Assembly (NCBI GenBank): GCA_007120095.1
Contig: SKOM01000204.1
Location: forward strand, 1-22,465
From: Candidatus Competibacteraceae bacterium
Lineage (GTDB): Bacteria; Pseudomonadota; Gammaproteobacteria; Competibacterales; Competibacteraceae
Reading direction: 5' to 3'
Length of the DNA stretch: 22,465 nt
Shown here: positions 1-7,752 of the stretch, piece by piece
Numbering within the stretch: position 1 is the stretch's first letter
Layout of the letters: every line of letters begins with the position of its first letter
The notes under the pieces: model-generated
Database searches by the model: none
What the model was told of the DNA's origin: nothing
The model's input: the letters and a program-made list of their open reading frames with translations, nothing else
Made by a program: the position numbers and the translations under genes

Positions 1-302
1 CTTACCACTACATCAGTACCGCAAGCCCTAAACTCACAACTGATGGCAGTCAAGCTTATAAGGCTCCCACAAGCGCCCTCTCAATCTCTATCAGTCTTCC
101 CAAATTTTAAAGATCAGTGCAATGAGCTGGACTCACCGAGTTTTTCTCGACCCGCAGAACCCAACGCATGGCGTCGGACTGGTGTTTGGGGTTGCATACT
201 AGACAAGAACCGCCATTCTACAGACTTCGACACATTCGTCAATGCCTGAGAGCAATTTTTTCACTCTCTTAAAAAAAGCCAGTAAATCATATGGCATTCG
301 TA
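1..302. other. Gene-free left flank
   Basis: About 300 bases without a convincing gene. The only open frame of note (43-249, plus strand, 68 codons) has no recognisable domain, no clear ribosome binding site and an amino-acid mix like random sequence, so I do not call it. The stretch 255-277 has a T-run and an A-run flanking a short pyrimidine spacer. It could add a weak secondary stop signal beyond the hppA hairpin. No tRNA-like fold or mobile-element end is seen. Confidence 0.5.
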
Positions 303-339
303 AATACCCCACAGCCCCTACTCAGCGCTGTGGGGTATT
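303..339 (-). terminator. Hairpin downstream of hppA, probable terminator
   Basis: A perfect 13-bp inverted repeat has arms at 303-315 (AATACCCCACAGC) and 327-339 (GCTGTGGGGTATT) around an 11-base loop. It starts 9 bases past the hppA stop codon. No U-tract follows directly on the minus strand. The nearest T-run on that strand corresponds to the A-run at 271-277, about 26 bases further on. It may be an imperfect intrinsic terminator or an mRNA-stabilising 3' hairpin. Confidence 0.6.
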
Positions 340-348
340 AAGGCCGAT

Positions 349-2397
349 TTAAGCGTGAATCAAGGCGATCAGCGGCACAATCAATAGCGCCACGATGTTG
401 ATAACCTTAATCAATGGGTTAATGGCCGGTCCAGCCGTGTCCTTATAGGGGTCACCCACGGTATCACCGGTCACCGAGGCTTTGTGAGCTTCCGAACCCT
501 TGCCACCGAAATTGCCGTCTTCGATGTATTTTTTAGCGTTATCCCAGGCACCACCACCAGCGGTCATGGAAATCGCAACAAACAGACCGGTGACGATGGT
601 ACCGACCAGCATACCGCCCAGCGCTGCCGGCCCCAGAACCACGCCAACAACGATCGGGGCTAACACCGGAATCATCGCAGGCAGCACCATTTCCTTAATG
701 GCCGCTTTGGTCAGCATATCAACGGCGCGGGAATAATCAGGTCGGGTCGTCCCTTCCATAATTCCAGGAATGTCCTGGAATTGGCGCCGGACTTCCTTAA
801 CTACCGCACTGGCTGCCCGACCCACGGCGTCCATCGACATGGCAGCAAACAGGTAAGGAATCAATCCACCGATGAACAGACCGATAATAACCAACGGATC
901 CGATAACAAGAAAGTCAGGATCATACCCTCTTGAGACAAGGCGTGGGTGTAATCGGCAAACAGCACCAAGGCCGCCAAACCGGCCGAGCCGATGGCATAA
1001 CCTTTGGTGACGGCTTTAGTGGTATTACCCACGGCATCAAGCTGATCGGTGATGTTGCGCACTTCCGGGGGCAGATTGGACATTTCGGCAATCCCACCGG
1101 CGTTGTCGGTAATCGGTCCATAGGCATCCAAGGCCACGACCATACCGGTCATCGACAGCATGGTGGTCGCTGCAATACCCAGACCGTAGAGACCAGCTAA
1201 CTCATAAGCCCCCCAGATACTGGCACAAACGGCAACCACCGGCCATGCGGTGGCGCGCATAGAAACACCCAAACCGGCGATGATATTGGTCGCGTGACCT
1301 GTCAAAGAGGCTTCAGCAACATGCCGCACCGATTTATATTGGGTGCCGGTATAGACCTCGGTAATCCAGACCATGAAAGCGGTTAAGGCCAGACCAATCA
1401 AGGCCGCACCGTAAAGACCCCAAACATTACCGCCTTCACCCATCATGATGAAGGTGATGGGCAGAAACAAAACAGCCGCCAATGCTCCAGAGGCCAGCAT
1501 CCCTTTGTACAGCGCCCCCATAATGGAGCCGCCCTCCTCTACTTTAACGAAGAACGTCCCAGCAATTGAGGCGATAATTGAGGCAGCACCCAATACCAGG
1601 GGGAACATCCACGCGGCAAAGCCATAGGTTTCACCCAACAATAAAAAACCCAACAGCATAGTGGCAATCACGGTAACGGCATAGGTTTCGAACAAATCGG
1701 CCGCCATGCCGGCGCAGTCACCGACATTATCGCCGACATTATCGGCAATCACCGCCGGATTACGCGGATCATCTTCGGGAATACCCGCCTCAACTTTACC
1801 GACCAAATCAGCGCCAACATCAGCACCCTTGGTGAAAATCCCCCCGCCCAAACGGGCAAAAATGGAGATCAGTGAACCACCAAAGGCCAGGCCGATCAGG
1901 GCATGCAGGGCTTTATAAGGATCAACCTCGCCTTGGCCACCCGATACGATGGCAAAATAACCGGCAACGCCCAGCAGACCCAGACCAACGACCAGCAAGC
2001 CGGTTACAGATCCACCACGGAAAGCGACGGCCATCGCCGGTTTTAAACCGTTCTGGGCAGCATCCGCAGTACGCACATTGGCACGTACGGCGACAAACAT
2101 ACCGATATAACCCGCCAGACCGGAAAACACGGCACCCACCACAAAGCCACCGGCTGTCCATACGCCAAGCTGTGGAATCAAGGCCAACACAACCGTGATA
2201 ATCACTCCCACAATGGCAATCGTGGTGTATTGGCGATTCATGTAAGCGTTAGCGCCCTCCTGCACGGCCCGTGCAATTTCCTGCATACGCTCATTGCCTG
2301 CGGGTTGGGCCAAAATCCAGCGGGTTGACCAAACCCCATAAGCGATAGCCAATGCACCGGCTAACAGTGGAAGCCAGAGTGCAAGCTGATATGACAT
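349..2397 (-). CDS. hppA: K+-independent membrane-bound proton-pumping pyrophosphatase
   Basis: HppA is an integral inner-membrane enzyme that couples hydrolysis of pyrophosphate to ion pumping. The 682-residue product is almost entirely hydrophobic helices (I expect about 16) and is the usual family length. The catalytic loop lies at about residues 210-231 and includes DNVGDNVGDCAGM. A second conserved block, GDTVGDPYKDTAGPAINPL, lies near the C-terminus. The cation-dependence signature reads GNTTKAVTKG, with Lys at about residue 461 and Thr three residues later. In this family Lys at that position marks K+-independent H+ pumps, whereas K+-dependent enzymes carry Ala and Gly. I chose the ATG at 2397 because a good Shine-Dalgarno (GGGAGG) lies about 9 bases upstream. 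An in-frame TTG at 2430 would add 11 unlikely residues. The gene is monocistronic and divergent from the gene at 2681. Confidence 0.97.
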   Translation of the reverse strand: MSYQLALWLPLLAGALAIAYGVWSTRWILAQPAGNERMQEIARAVQEGANAYMNRQYTTIAIVGVIITVVLALIPQLGVWTAGGFVVGAVFSGLAGYIGMFVAVRANVRTADAAQNGLKPAMAVAFRGGSVTGLLVVGLGLLGVAGYFAIVSGGQGEVDPYKALHALIGLAFGGSLISIFARLGGGIFTKGADVGADLVGKVEAGIPEDDPRNPAVIADNVGDNVGDCAGMAADLFETYAVTVIATMLLGFLLLGETYGFAAWMFPLVLGAASIIASIAGTFFVKVEEGGSIMGALYKGMLASGALAAVLFLPITFIMMGEGGNVWGLYGAALIGLALTAFMVWITEVYTGTQYKSVRHVAEASLTGHATNIIAGLGVSMRATAWPVVAVCASIWGAYELAGLYGLGIAATTMLSMTGMVVALDAYGPITDNAGGIAEMSNLPPEVRNITDQLDAVGNTTKAVTKGYAIGSAGLAALVLFADYTHALSQEGMILTFLLSDPLVIIGLFIGGLIPYLFAAMSMDAVGRAASAVVKEVRRQFQDIPGIMEGTTRPDYSRAVDMLTKAAIKEMVLPAMIPVLAPIVVGVVLGPAALGGMLVGTIVTGLFVAISMTAGGGAWDNAKKYIEDGNFGGKGSEAHKASVTGDTVGDPYKDTAGPAINPLIKVINIVALLIVPLIALIHA

Positions 2398-2519
2398 GAG
2401 TAAAACCTCCCAGTGTGATGAAAACAACAACGCCTGGCACCGTTGAGATACCCTACGTCGCGAATTCGAACAGTTTCTTTATGTTTCTGAAGTAATCCAC
2501 CGACTCCAGTGTCGATAAA

Positions 2520-2549
2520 AGTATGACGTAAAACGCCGGCTATTGTGAA
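2520..2549 (-). promoter_or_regulatory. Possible sigma70 promoter for hppA
   Basis: Read on the minus strand, TTCACA (2544-2549) could be a -35 box and CATACT (2520-2525) a -10 box, with an 18-base spacer. That gives a leader of about 115 bases before the hppA ATG. Both boxes are imperfect matches and were found by eye only. Confidence 0.25.
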
Positions 2550-2601
2550 TGTTTGATGACTTTAGCACAAACACAATCGCCCATGACCACCACAATCTAC
2601 T

Positions 2602-2629
2602 TTGATCAAGACACATTACTGTCTACAAT
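2602..2629 (+). promoter_or_regulatory. Probable sigma70 promoter for the 2681 gene
   Basis: TTGATC (2602-2607) and TACAAT (2624-2629) are separated by 16 bases. Both are good matches to sigma70 boxes. They place a transcription start roughly 45 bases before the ATG at 2681. This could drive the three plus-strand genes to 6319. Confidence 0.4.
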
Positions 2630-2680
2630 GCAGGCAATTACTCCTGCTCCACTTAAATAACATATTCCCCGAGGCCTACT

Positions 2681-4090
2681 ATGCGCAAACGTGACACCAC
2701 GCTCACCACCGACCAAAAAGCCCTCGCCATTAACCTTGATAAGTACAAATACGGATCGATCGTCGAAATCGGTGCCGGTCAGGAAGTCGCCCGACGCTTC
2801 TTCCAGGTCGGTGCCGCTGCAGGGACGATTGCCAAAACCATGTCGGCCTATGATATGGCAGTCAGTGATGACATCTACGGTCCGGTCGATCGCTATGTCA
2901 GCCGAGCGCGACTGATGCAGATGCTTGACAAAGAATTCGAGCAAGTGGTGAATCGCTTAGCGAAGGTACGGCCAAATAACACCACATTTTTCGCCTATGC
3001 GGCCACAGTCACCGCCCGCAGTTTCAAGCAACAAAATGAATGCCACGGCTGGATCGGTATCCGTTTGCAGCTCCACCCCAGCGCCCCGCCCAGCGATATC
3101 ATCATGCATGTGCGCATGTTAGACAATGACAACGCGCTGCAAGCTGACGCCTTAGGCGTACTGGGCGTCAACTTAGTTTACGGAGCTTTTCACTATCATA
3201 ACCACCCTGAGTGGATTATTGAGAGCCTGACCGACAACCTCGGTTATGATCGCATTGAGGTTGATGTGGTCCATTTCGCCGGCCCTTACTTTGAGGAAGT
3301 TGAAAACCGGCTGATGAATCTGCATCTGATTCGCAGTTGGCTGACTCGAGCCGTAGTGTTCAATCCAGACGGCCAAGTGGTGGTACCCGGGGAGTTATTT
3401 TACCGCAAACCCATTTTAGTGATCCGCGGTTCGTTCAAGCCGATTACTAAAGTCAATGTTGATATGATGGAGACCAGTCGCCGCCAATTCATACAATTGG
3501 CCGGAGTTGATGAATCACAGTTGATTTCACTGGCCGAGATCACCATGAACACTCTGATATCGGGTGACAATGTTGACGATGCCGATTTTCTGGCCCGAGT
3601 CGATCTGCTCGCCTCGCTGGGCTATACGGTCATGATTTCTGACTATGTGCGGTTTTTCCGTCTGCGGGCCTATCTGCGCCGTTACACTCAAAAACGCATC
3701 GGCATTGTGCTTAGCGTACGCGATTTCACCCCACTGTTTGACGAAAAATACTATGCCGGTATCGAAGGAGGGATTTTAGAAGCGTTTGGCAAGCTTTTCC
3801 CCGACAATACACAGGTGTATGTTTACCCCTCACAGCCGCGCGGCGCCACCACTCTGACTACCTTGGCCGATGTGCAAGTCCCCCATCATCTGCGTCATCT
3901 ACTCGCGCATCTGATGGAAAATAATAAGCTCATCGGGGTTGAACATTATGACGATACTCTGTTGCACATCGACGCCAGCGAAGTACTGGGCGAATTACGC
4001 AGCGGTCGCGGTGAATGGGAGCACTGTGTACCTGAGGTCGTTGCCGAGCGGATTATCAGTCAACGACTGCTGGGCTTCGACAGCGAGTAG
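2681..4090 (+). CDS. Conserved cytoplasmic protein of unknown function
   Basis: A 469-residue soluble protein with no signal peptide and no membrane segment. I recognise the N-terminal pattern (LNLDKYKYGSIVEIGAGQEV, then RRFFQVGAAAGTIAKTMSAYD) as that of a widely conserved uncharacterised family. From memory, its members are often mislabelled TonB-dependent receptor. This protein cannot be an outer-membrane barrel, since it lacks a signal peptide, TonB box and plug. Its acidic, mixed alpha/beta composition suggests a cytoplasmic enzyme or binding protein, but I see no catalytic motif I can name. The start is supported by GAGG six bases upstream of the ATG. The next gene begins 6 bases after the stop, so the two are almost certainly co-transcribed. 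That hints at a link with membrane lipid metabolism, but only by proximity. Confidence 0.85.
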   Translation: MRKRDTTLTTDQKALAINLDKYKYGSIVEIGAGQEVARRFFQVGAAAGTIAKTMSAYDMAVSDDIYGPVDRYVSRARLMQMLDKEFEQVVNRLAKVRPNNTTFFAYAATVTARSFKQQNECHGWIGIRLQLHPSAPPSDIIMHVRMLDNDNALQADALGVLGVNLVYGAFHYHNHPEWIIESLTDNLGYDRIEVDVVHFAGPYFEEVENRLMNLHLIRSWLTRAVVFNPDGQVVVPGELFYRKPILVIRGSFKPITKVNVDMMETSRRQFIQLAGVDESQLISLAEITMNTLISGDNVDDADFLARVDLLASLGYTVMISDYVRFFRLRAYLRRYTQKRIGIVLSVRDFTPLFDEKYYAGIEGGILEAFGKLFPDNTQVYVYPSQPRGATTLTTLADVQVPHHLRHLLAHLMENNKLIGVEHYDDTLLHIDASEVLGELRSGRGEWEHCVPEVVAERIISQRLLGFDSE

Positions 4091-4096
4091 TCCGGT

Positions 4097-5980
4097 ATGA
4101 CCCGCGACAGCCAGTTTGCGCTAATCCGCCAGCGCCGTTTCGGGCCGCTGTTTCTAACCCAGTTTCTAGGGGCATTTAACGATAATGTGTTCCGCAATGC
4201 CCTAATTATCATGATTGCTTTCCAGGCCAGCGATATCAGTTTAGACAGTAATACGTTAATTAATCTGGCTGCCGGGTTGTTTATCCTGCCATTTTTTCTG
4301 TTTTCCGCTACGGCGGGTCAGTTTGCCGACAAATTGGAAAAATCCCAGCTTATCCGAGCGGTCAAGTTGCTGGAAATCGGTATTATGACGTTGGCCTGCA
4401 TAGGTTTTTTCTTCGGCAGTGTACCGTTACTGATCGCCTTGCTGTTTCTAATGGGGTTGCAATCCACTCTGTTCGGACCGCTCAAATACGGCATCCTCCC
4501 CCAGCACTTAAGCGAAGCTGAGCTGGTTGGCGGTAATGGCATGATCGAAATGGGGACGTTCCTGGCGATTTTACTGGGCACCATGCTGGGCGGCATTCTG
4601 ATCGGTTTTGGGGACACCGGCGTGCTGCTGGTCGCTGTAACGGTAGTGGCTTTGGCCAGTCTCGGCTACCTGGCCAGTCGCGGTATCCCCCGAGCTGAAC
4701 CCGTCGCACCCGATTTAGTCGTGAACTGGAATGTGTTCAGCGAAACCGTCCGCAATATCAAATTCCTGACGACCAACCGCACTGTTTTTCTGTCAATTCT
4801 GGGTATTTCATGGTTTTGGTTTCTAGGGGGCGCTTATCTGGCTCAGATACCCAATTACACCTTATTCACCCTGGGTGGCAATGAACAGGTCGTCACGCTG
4901 CTACTCACCTTGTTTTCCATCGGCATCGGCATCGGATCGCTGTTATGTGAAAAAATGTCCGGCCAACGGGTGGAACTGGGTCTGGTACCGTTCGGTTCCA
5001 TTGGTCTGACCGTTTTCGGCTTTGATCTGTATTTTGCCGCCTCCGGCCCGCTGGCTGACCCCGGTAGCCTAGGCGCAGTCACTTTTCTTAATCAGCCGGG
5101 CAGTTGGCGCATTGTCATCGATTTTGTCTGCCTCGGCCTGTTCGGCGGCTTTTTTATCGTGCCGCTGTACGCCCTGATTCAAAGCCGCAGCGAACCCAGC
5201 CACCGTTCACGGGTGATTGCGGGCAATAACATTCTTAACGCTCTGTTTATGGTGGTTTCTGCCATTCTTGCCATCATTTTGCTGGGCGCGGGCATGAGCA
5301 TTCCGCAATTATTCTTGGTGCTGGCGGTGCTCAATGCCCTAGTAGCCCTGTATATCTACACCTTAGTACCTGAATTTTTACTCCGGTTTCTGGTATGGAT
5401 GCTCATTCATATCGTTTATAGAGTGCGCAAAAAAGGCTTGGCCCATATTCCGGAAAGCGGGCCAGTAGTGTTAGTGTGTAATCATGTGAGCTATGTCGAT
5501 GCACTGATTATCGCCGGTTGCTGCCGCCGCCCGGTACGCTTTGTGATGGATTATCGGATCTATCATCTGTCGGTGCTGCATTTTCTGTTTCGCACCGCCG
5601 GCACGATCCCCATCGCCCCGGCTCACGATAATCCCGAACTGCTGGAAGCGGCTTTTGAGCGGATTGCCGCTTATCTCGATAAGGGCGAAGTGGTATGTAT
5701 CTTTCCGGAAGGACGCTTAACCAGTGATGGTGAAATTGCCCCGTTTCGCCGTGGCGTAGAACGGATTTTAGCGCGCAACCCCGTGCCGGTAGTGCCGATG
5801 GCGCTGCGGGGGTTATGGGATAGTCTATTCAGCCGCCAGCCGGGCAGTCGCCTTGCGCGCCTGCCCCGGCGTATCTGGCCCCGCGTTGAGTTATTGCTTA
5901 ATCCGCCGCTACCGGCTTCGGCCGCGACACTCAGCGTTTTACAAGATCAAGTGGTCGCCTTGCGCGGCCCGACTAAATAA
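4097..5980 (+). CDS. MFS lysophospholipid-type transporter fused to PlsC acyltransferase
   Basis: A 627-residue two-domain inner-membrane protein. Residues 1 to about 430 form a 12-helix MFS permease of the LplT type, with the N-terminal signature TQFLGAFNDNVFRNAL. Residues about 435-627 form a 1-acyl-glycerol-phosphate acyltransferase (PlsC) domain. It carries the catalytic HX4D motif (NHVSYVD, His463 and Asp468), the phosphate-binding FPEGR (536-540) and the later VPMALRGLWDS block. In E. coli, LplT flips lysophospholipids inward and Aas, an acyltransferase/acyl-ACP synthetase, re-acylates them. Many gammaproteobacteria fuse all three modules. Here the C-terminal AMP-binding synthetase is absent and the gene ends cleanly with TAA, so it is a natural short architecture or a loss. 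The likely role is lysophospholipid import and re-acylation, with acyl chains supplied by another protein. Confidence 0.9.
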   Translation: MTRDSQFALIRQRRFGPLFLTQFLGAFNDNVFRNALIIMIAFQASDISLDSNTLINLAAGLFILPFFLFSATAGQFADKLEKSQLIRAVKLLEIGIMTLACIGFFFGSVPLLIALLFLMGLQSTLFGPLKYGILPQHLSEAELVGGNGMIEMGTFLAILLGTMLGGILIGFGDTGVLLVAVTVVALASLGYLASRGIPRAEPVAPDLVVNWNVFSETVRNIKFLTTNRTVFLSILGISWFWFLGGAYLAQIPNYTLFTLGGNEQVVTLLLTLFSIGIGIGSLLCEKMSGQRVELGLVPFGSIGLTVFGFDLYFAASGPLADPGSLGAVTFLNQPGSWRIVIDFVCLGLFGGFFIVPLYALIQSRSEPSHRSRVIAGNNILNALFMVVSAILAIILLGAGMSIPQLFLVLAVLNALVALYIYTLVPEFLLRFLVWMLIHIVYRVRKKGLAHIPESGPVVLVCNHVSYVDALIIAGCCRRPVRFVMDYRIYHLSVLHFLFRTAGTIPIAPAHDNPELLEAAFERIAAYLDKGEVVCIFPEGRLTSDGEIAPFRRGVERILARNPVPVVPMALRGLWDSLFSRQPGSRLARLPRRIWPRVELLLNPPLPASAATLSVLQDQVVALRGPTK

Positions 5981-6007
5981 ACTACAGACAAAACAGGTTA
6001 TTTTTAA

Positions 6008-6319
6008 ATGATGGCAAGTAGAAGACGTGATGAGCTATCTTCCCGTAGCCGCAGACGTTTCAATTTCACCCCCGTACTGGTCATTCTGGTGATTGCCGGC
6101 GTTCTGGGACTGGGTGCCTATTGGTATGTGAACCCACAGAGCGCCCCGACCTTGGTGCGTAACTATCTGCCACAAGCGCCAGCGCGGCTGTACAAATGGG
6201 AAGATGAAACCGGGCGGGTTCAATACAGCAATCAACCTCCGCCGACAGGTGTACGCTATGAGATGATGGATTATTGGGAAGATGCTAATGTAATCCCCAG
6301 CCAGCCGAGAACGGACTGA
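6008..6319 (+). CDS. Small membrane-anchored DUF4124-like protein
   Basis: A 103-residue protein with three visible parts. First is a basic, Ser/Arg-rich cytoplasmic N-terminus (residues 1-20). Next is a single membrane helix (about 22-44, FTPVLVILVIAGVLGLGAYW). Last is a short periplasmic tail containing LYKWEDETGRVQYSNQPP. That tail motif is typical of DUF4124 proteins, whose members read YKW-D--G-v-Ysd-PP. The function is unknown; the fold is probably a small beta element acting as an envelope adaptor. Two adjacent ATGs exist (6008 and 6011) and the ribosome site is weak. It lies 27 bases after the MFS-PlsC gene in the same direction, so it is probably the last gene of that unit. Confidence 0.8.
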   Translation: MMASRRRDELSSRSRRRFNFTPVLVILVIAGVLGLGAYWYVNPQSAPTLVRNYLPQAPARLYKWEDETGRVQYSNQPPPTGVRYEMMDYWEDANVIPSQPRTD

Positions 6320-6411
6320 TCCGATACGCGACAAACCTCGACTTTCACAGGCCGTGGAAGATAAAATACCAAATAAGCTCGCATATTCACCGCAATAACT
6401 CAGCTTGCATA

Positions 6412-7497
6412 TCATAAAGCTTCAGCAATCGCCTGCCCCAGGGTCATGGTGCAGGCGGTACCCCCCATATCGCGGGTCCGTGGCCCCTGACTCAACACCG
6501 TTTCAATGGCCTGGACAATGGCCATTGCAGCATCCGCATGGCCTAAATGGTCCAACAACATCGCCCCCGACCAAATCTGGCCGATGGGATTGGCAATGCC
6601 TTGTCCGGCAATATCCGGTGCCGAACCGTGCACCGGTTCAAACATTGAAGGATAATCCCGCTGGGGATTGAGATTGGCCGAGGGGGCAATACCGATAGTG
6701 CCGGTGGTGGCCGAACCGAGATCGGAAAGAATATCGCCAAATAAATTCGAACCGACCACCACATCGAACCAGTCCGGGTGCTGGACAAAATGTGCGGTGA
6801 GAATATCGACATGGTATTGGTCGCAGCGCACTTCGGGGTACTCGGCGGCCATGGCCTGAAAACACTCATCCCAAAACGGCAGGGTATGGACAATCCCGTT
6901 GGATTTAGTAGCTGACGTCAGGTGGCGCTTCGGGCGCTGCTGCGCTAATTCGAAGGCGTAGCGCAGCACTCGATCCACTCCGTGACGGGTAAATACATTC
7001 TGCTGAATCACCACTTCATCCGGGGTACCGGCATAGATCCGCCCGCCGATTTCGGAGTATTCGCCTTCGTTATTCTCGCGCACCACCCAATAATCGATAT
7101 CGCCGACCGCGCGCCCCGCCAGCGGCGAGTGAATGCCGGGCATAAGCCGCACAGGGCGCAGATTAATGTATTGGCGAAATTCCCGTCGAATCGGGATGAG
7201 CAACCCCCACAGGGACACATGATCCGCGACACCGGGAAAGCCCACAGCTCCGAGAAAAATCGCATCATGTTGGCGGATTTGCGCTAAACCGTCCTCAGGC
7301 ATCATCCGGCCATGGTGTGCGTAGTATTCACAACTCCACGGGAACGTATCCCAAGTAAACCGAATACCAAAGCGGCGACCTGCGGCTTCCAGAACCCGAA
7401 TCCCCTCGGGGACAACCTCCTGACCAATGCCATCGCCGGGGATCACAGCGATGCGATAGTGGGGAGCGGTAGGCGGCTCAGGCCGCAGGTTCTTCAT
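6412..7497 (-). CDS. NAD-dependent tartrate/D-malate dehydrogenase family enzyme
   Basis: A 361-residue beta-decarboxylating dehydrogenase of the isocitrate/isopropylmalate fold, closest to the tartrate dehydrogenase / D-malate dehydrogenase (TtuC, DmlA/YeaU) branch. Visible motifs are YRIAVIPGDGIG at the N-terminus, substrate arginines in IPIRREFRQYINLRP (about 102-115), catalytic Tyr147 (EGEYSE), catalytic Lys198 (TKSNG), metal-binding Asp231, Asp255 and Asp259 (DILTAHF, FGDILSD), and the NAD loop EPVHGSAPDIAGQGIANP (287-304). The YINLRP context and LMPGI-SPL fit the tartrate/malate group rather than LeuB. The start is uncertain. ATGs at 7497, 7506 and 7518 and an upstream TTG at 7593 are all in frame, and none has a clear Shine-Dalgarno. 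I chose 7497 because it gives the normal family length. It is a lone gene, convergent with the DUF4124 gene and divergent from metK. Confidence 0.9.
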   Translation of the reverse strand: MKNLRPEPPTAPHYRIAVIPGDGIGQEVVPEGIRVLEAAGRRFGIRFTWDTFPWSCEYYAHHGRMMPEDGLAQIRQHDAIFLGAVGFPGVADHVSLWGLLIPIRREFRQYINLRPVRLMPGIHSPLAGRAVGDIDYWVVRENNEGEYSEIGGRIYAGTPDEVVIQQNVFTRHGVDRVLRYAFELAQQRPKRHLTSATKSNGIVHTLPFWDECFQAMAAEYPEVRCDQYHVDILTAHFVQHPDWFDVVVGSNLFGDILSDLGSATTGTIGIAPSANLNPQRDYPSMFEPVHGSAPDIAGQGIANPIGQIWSGAMLLDHLGHADAAMAIVQAIETVLSQGPRTRDMGGTACTMTLGQAIAEAL

Positions 7498-7593
7498 TGG
7501 AGGCATATTGGGTAACATCCAGCGTAGTTGAGAATCGTCCAGGTCCTTAGGTAAGATCAGGCCGTTGTCATGCGATTTTTTTACCGACAGCAA

Positions 7594-7752
7594 ATATCTT
7601 AGCGCTTAGCCTCAGCGGTATCAATTGACGCCGACCCGGCACAGCATGATGATTCGGGATGCAAGCCTCAAGTTTTAGGGTTAAACTGCGCGTTTGCCAA
7701 CCTGTAGTCTGTAGCGCTCCCTAGTTATTTAGCTTTTGAGGAATCCTATTCG
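7594..7752 (+). promoter_or_regulatory. metK leader and promoter region
   Basis: About 150 bases separate metK from the divergent dehydrogenase. TTGACG at 7625-7630 with GATGAT at 7648-7653 (17-base spacer) is a weak promoter candidate. A good ribosome site, GAGGA, lies at 7738-7742. I looked for SAM or SAH riboswitch consensus by eye and did not recognise one. A short AGTTT/AAACT inverted repeat around 7671-7686 is too small to mean much. Confidence 0.3.

Noticed and set aside
43..249. 68-codon plus-strand open frame
   Set aside because: No recognisable domain, no ribosome site and random-looking composition. It lies beyond the hppA hairpin with no supporting context.
2398..2430. TTG start giving HppA 11 more residues
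   Set aside because: The ATG at 2397 has a strong Shine-Dalgarno at the right distance. The extension would consist of the ribosome-site sequence itself.
2606..2944. 112-codon minus-strand frame between hppA and the 2681 gene
   Set aside because: It overlaps the start of a well-supported gene and has no family resemblance. It looks like a codon-bias shadow.
6035..6415. 126-codon minus-strand frame
   Set aside because: It is antisense to the DUF4124-like gene, which has a clear membrane helix and motif. The reverse frame shows no domain.
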